The notes under the pieces are model-generated. The model searched no databases and was not told where the DNA came from. It saw nothing but the letters and a program-made list of their open reading frames with translations. 64,000 nt of DNA, taken from positions 10,514,501 through 10,578,500 of the forward strand of contig NC_135367.1 in assembly GCF_051622035.1 (NCBI RefSeq), given 5' to 3'. Both the position numbers and the translations under genes were made by a program. The DNA comes from Arctopsyche grandis (Eukaryota; Arthropoda; Insecta; Trichoptera; Hydropsychidae). Shown one piece after another: positions 62,585 to 64,000 of the stretch (position 1 is its first letter; each line of letters starts with the position of its first letter).

Positions 62585-63005
62585 ATATATATATGTATAT
62601 ACCAGGAAGGCCTAACAGGTAGACCCCAATGCGCCTTCCTGGTCAATTCCAAACATCGATATACAATAATTTTAACAAAGCATCACAGAGACATGTATAA
62701 ATAAATTTTGACAAATTTTTGATAATAACTTTTTTCTTATAAATCGTCGAATTTTGAGATGCTGAAAAACTCTTGAGACATTTATGCACAAATTTGCAAC
62801 ATTTTTATACGAATCAGCGAAATTCTAGATGTTGAAAACTCGAAAATTGTGAGAAATTGGTAAAGGTAGCCAATTTGTTGGAACCATTTCAATGAAAATC
62901 AATTAAACGACCGACCTGGAGTCACAAACCAAGGTCTGGCCAGCAGCAACCAGTGGGGTTCGAACACATGACCACTACGTTCGAAAGTATGAATGCTAAC
63001 TTGTT
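62585..63005 (-). mobile_element. tRNA-derived SINE, minus orientation, diverged
   Basis: ACCAGGAAGGCCTAACAGG, AATGCGCCTTCCTGGTC, CGACCGACCTGGAGTCACAA, GTCTGGCCAGCAGCAACCAG and GGGGTTCGAACACATGACC (B-box complement) identify the family. The head end (TGAATGCTAACTTG) is decayed. Confidence 0.78.
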
Positions 63006-64000
63006 GTTCAAGCGTTATTCGTCTCATTTAAATGAGATCGGACATAAATTGCGAGGCGTAGATTACAATTGACACATTTTCATCTAAACAGAAGCAATGT
63101 ATTTTCTAAACAATAGAGGAATTGATGTCATTTTGATTATTTTTCATGTGAATTGCCACAATAGGAGTGTTGAAAAAATTCAAGGTTCAAAAAACAATTA
63201 AACTTCGGTTAATGTCAAACATTGGAAAATTTTGTTGCCTATTCAATGCGACTGAAAAATAAATAAATAATGAAACCTAACCTATAATCCTAACTCATTG
63301 GGCAAAATAAAGACAAAAGTCTTTTAGCTTTTTATAATTATTATCATCCCATGAAATTTATCACTCTTGTAACATATACAAGTGCTTTAAAGAAATCGCA
63401 ATAAATTCTGCGTAGCTTATCGCCAGAGTTTATTGCACTGTATAAAAAAAAATCATTTTATCAAAATTTAATATCACTCGACATATGTATGTATGTATGT
63501 ACTTAACACATTAAAACAGATAGTGCGCTCTCTATCTTTACAACATAATATGACATATGAATTTTATATTTACTAAATAAAATATCGGAGCGGTCAAAGT
63601 GGTTTCGAAACAATTTTCATCATATGTGAAAATTAATCTATCTATCCGTTTTTACACAGGCAAATGTTAAACGAACAAAACAGATGTGTCTCCACAAAAA
63701 AACTACTATCTCTCGAATATAGGTCACACAATGTATTATATTTTTCACGGCGTATATAAAAAGGAATTAAATCAATTTATCGTGCAAATCTGTTAAGAAA
63801 GCGACCGTGACCTGCATATATTTGATGCAAATATAAAACTATTCATATATATGCACGAATATGCTAATACGTTAGAAAGAGAAAATTAAGTATCTAGATA
63901 ACTTACATATTATGTGTTTATATGCACATTCAAATTGCGATTGGAGCTCTCTCGAAAAGAACAAAACTGGTTTTTTAGTGACAGTAGTACATTTTATAGT
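63006..64000. other. No gene seen to the right edge
   Basis: AT-rich with CATATGTATGTATGTATG short repeats near 63482. I searched the minus strand for an exon able to feed the 62.09-kb acceptor (ending with two leftover bases) and found none I trust; the gene's start probably lies outside the window. Confidence 0.45.

Overview
The window is AT-rich animal DNA and almost certainly an insect nuclear genome: short exons with GT-AG introns, long introns, many CATATGTATGTA microsatellite runs, tRNA-derived SINEs, and decayed mariner, hAT, piggyBac, Harbinger, Helitron-like, LINE and LTR elements. I cannot fix the order or species. There are no bacterial features, CRISPR arrays or operons. True coding sequence is a few percent of the window; almost all other open frames are chance or transposon-derived.

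Layout. (1) 0.6-26 kb, minus strand: an unrecognised gene. A 65-nt exon (693-629) is preceded by a 2.6-kb first exon (5291-2692) for a very acidic low-complexity protein. Three more candidate first coding exons lie upstream at 5.5, 17.9 and 26.0 kb. All four end in codon phase 2 at good donors, so each can join the same downstream exon. The gene runs off the left edge. Its introns are filled with transposon debris. (2) 29.5-30.9 kb: a PIF/Harbinger-like element with 3-bp TTA duplications and remnants of MADF and BESS domains. (3) 31.5-37.3 kb, plus strand: two tandem copies of the V-ATPase Vo subunit e gene (VhaM9.7/ATP6V0E type), each resolved to four exons with identical intron positions and phases. 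Only the second has a palindromic GTCACGTGAC (CLEAR/MITF-type) site upstream. (4) 39.1-62.1 kb, minus strand: a SERAC1-like serine lipase gene. Eight exons (43.6-39.1 kb) resolve the C-terminal lipase domain to its stop codon. Two further exons (51.4 and 62.0 kb) fit by phase and probably encode more N-terminal sequence; the true start is beyond the right edge. This protein carries a 373-residue insertion inside the lipase domain.

The intergenic and intronic DNA is a dense record of small transposons. Several are delimited exactly by terminal inverted repeats and perfect target duplications: hAT MITEs at 25.1, 38.2 and 45.4 kb, a piggyBac MITE at 48.3 kb, a foldback with 9-bp duplication at 33.4 kb, and solo LTRs at 8.0 and 45.8 kb. 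One pair of repeats (18 and 44 kb) gives a filled and an empty site for a SINE. I found no wholly new system; the least expected signals are the phase-matched alternative first exons, the SERAC1 insertion, the repeat of about 160 bp keyed by TACTCATAAC, and an exact 60-bp GC-rich minisatellite.
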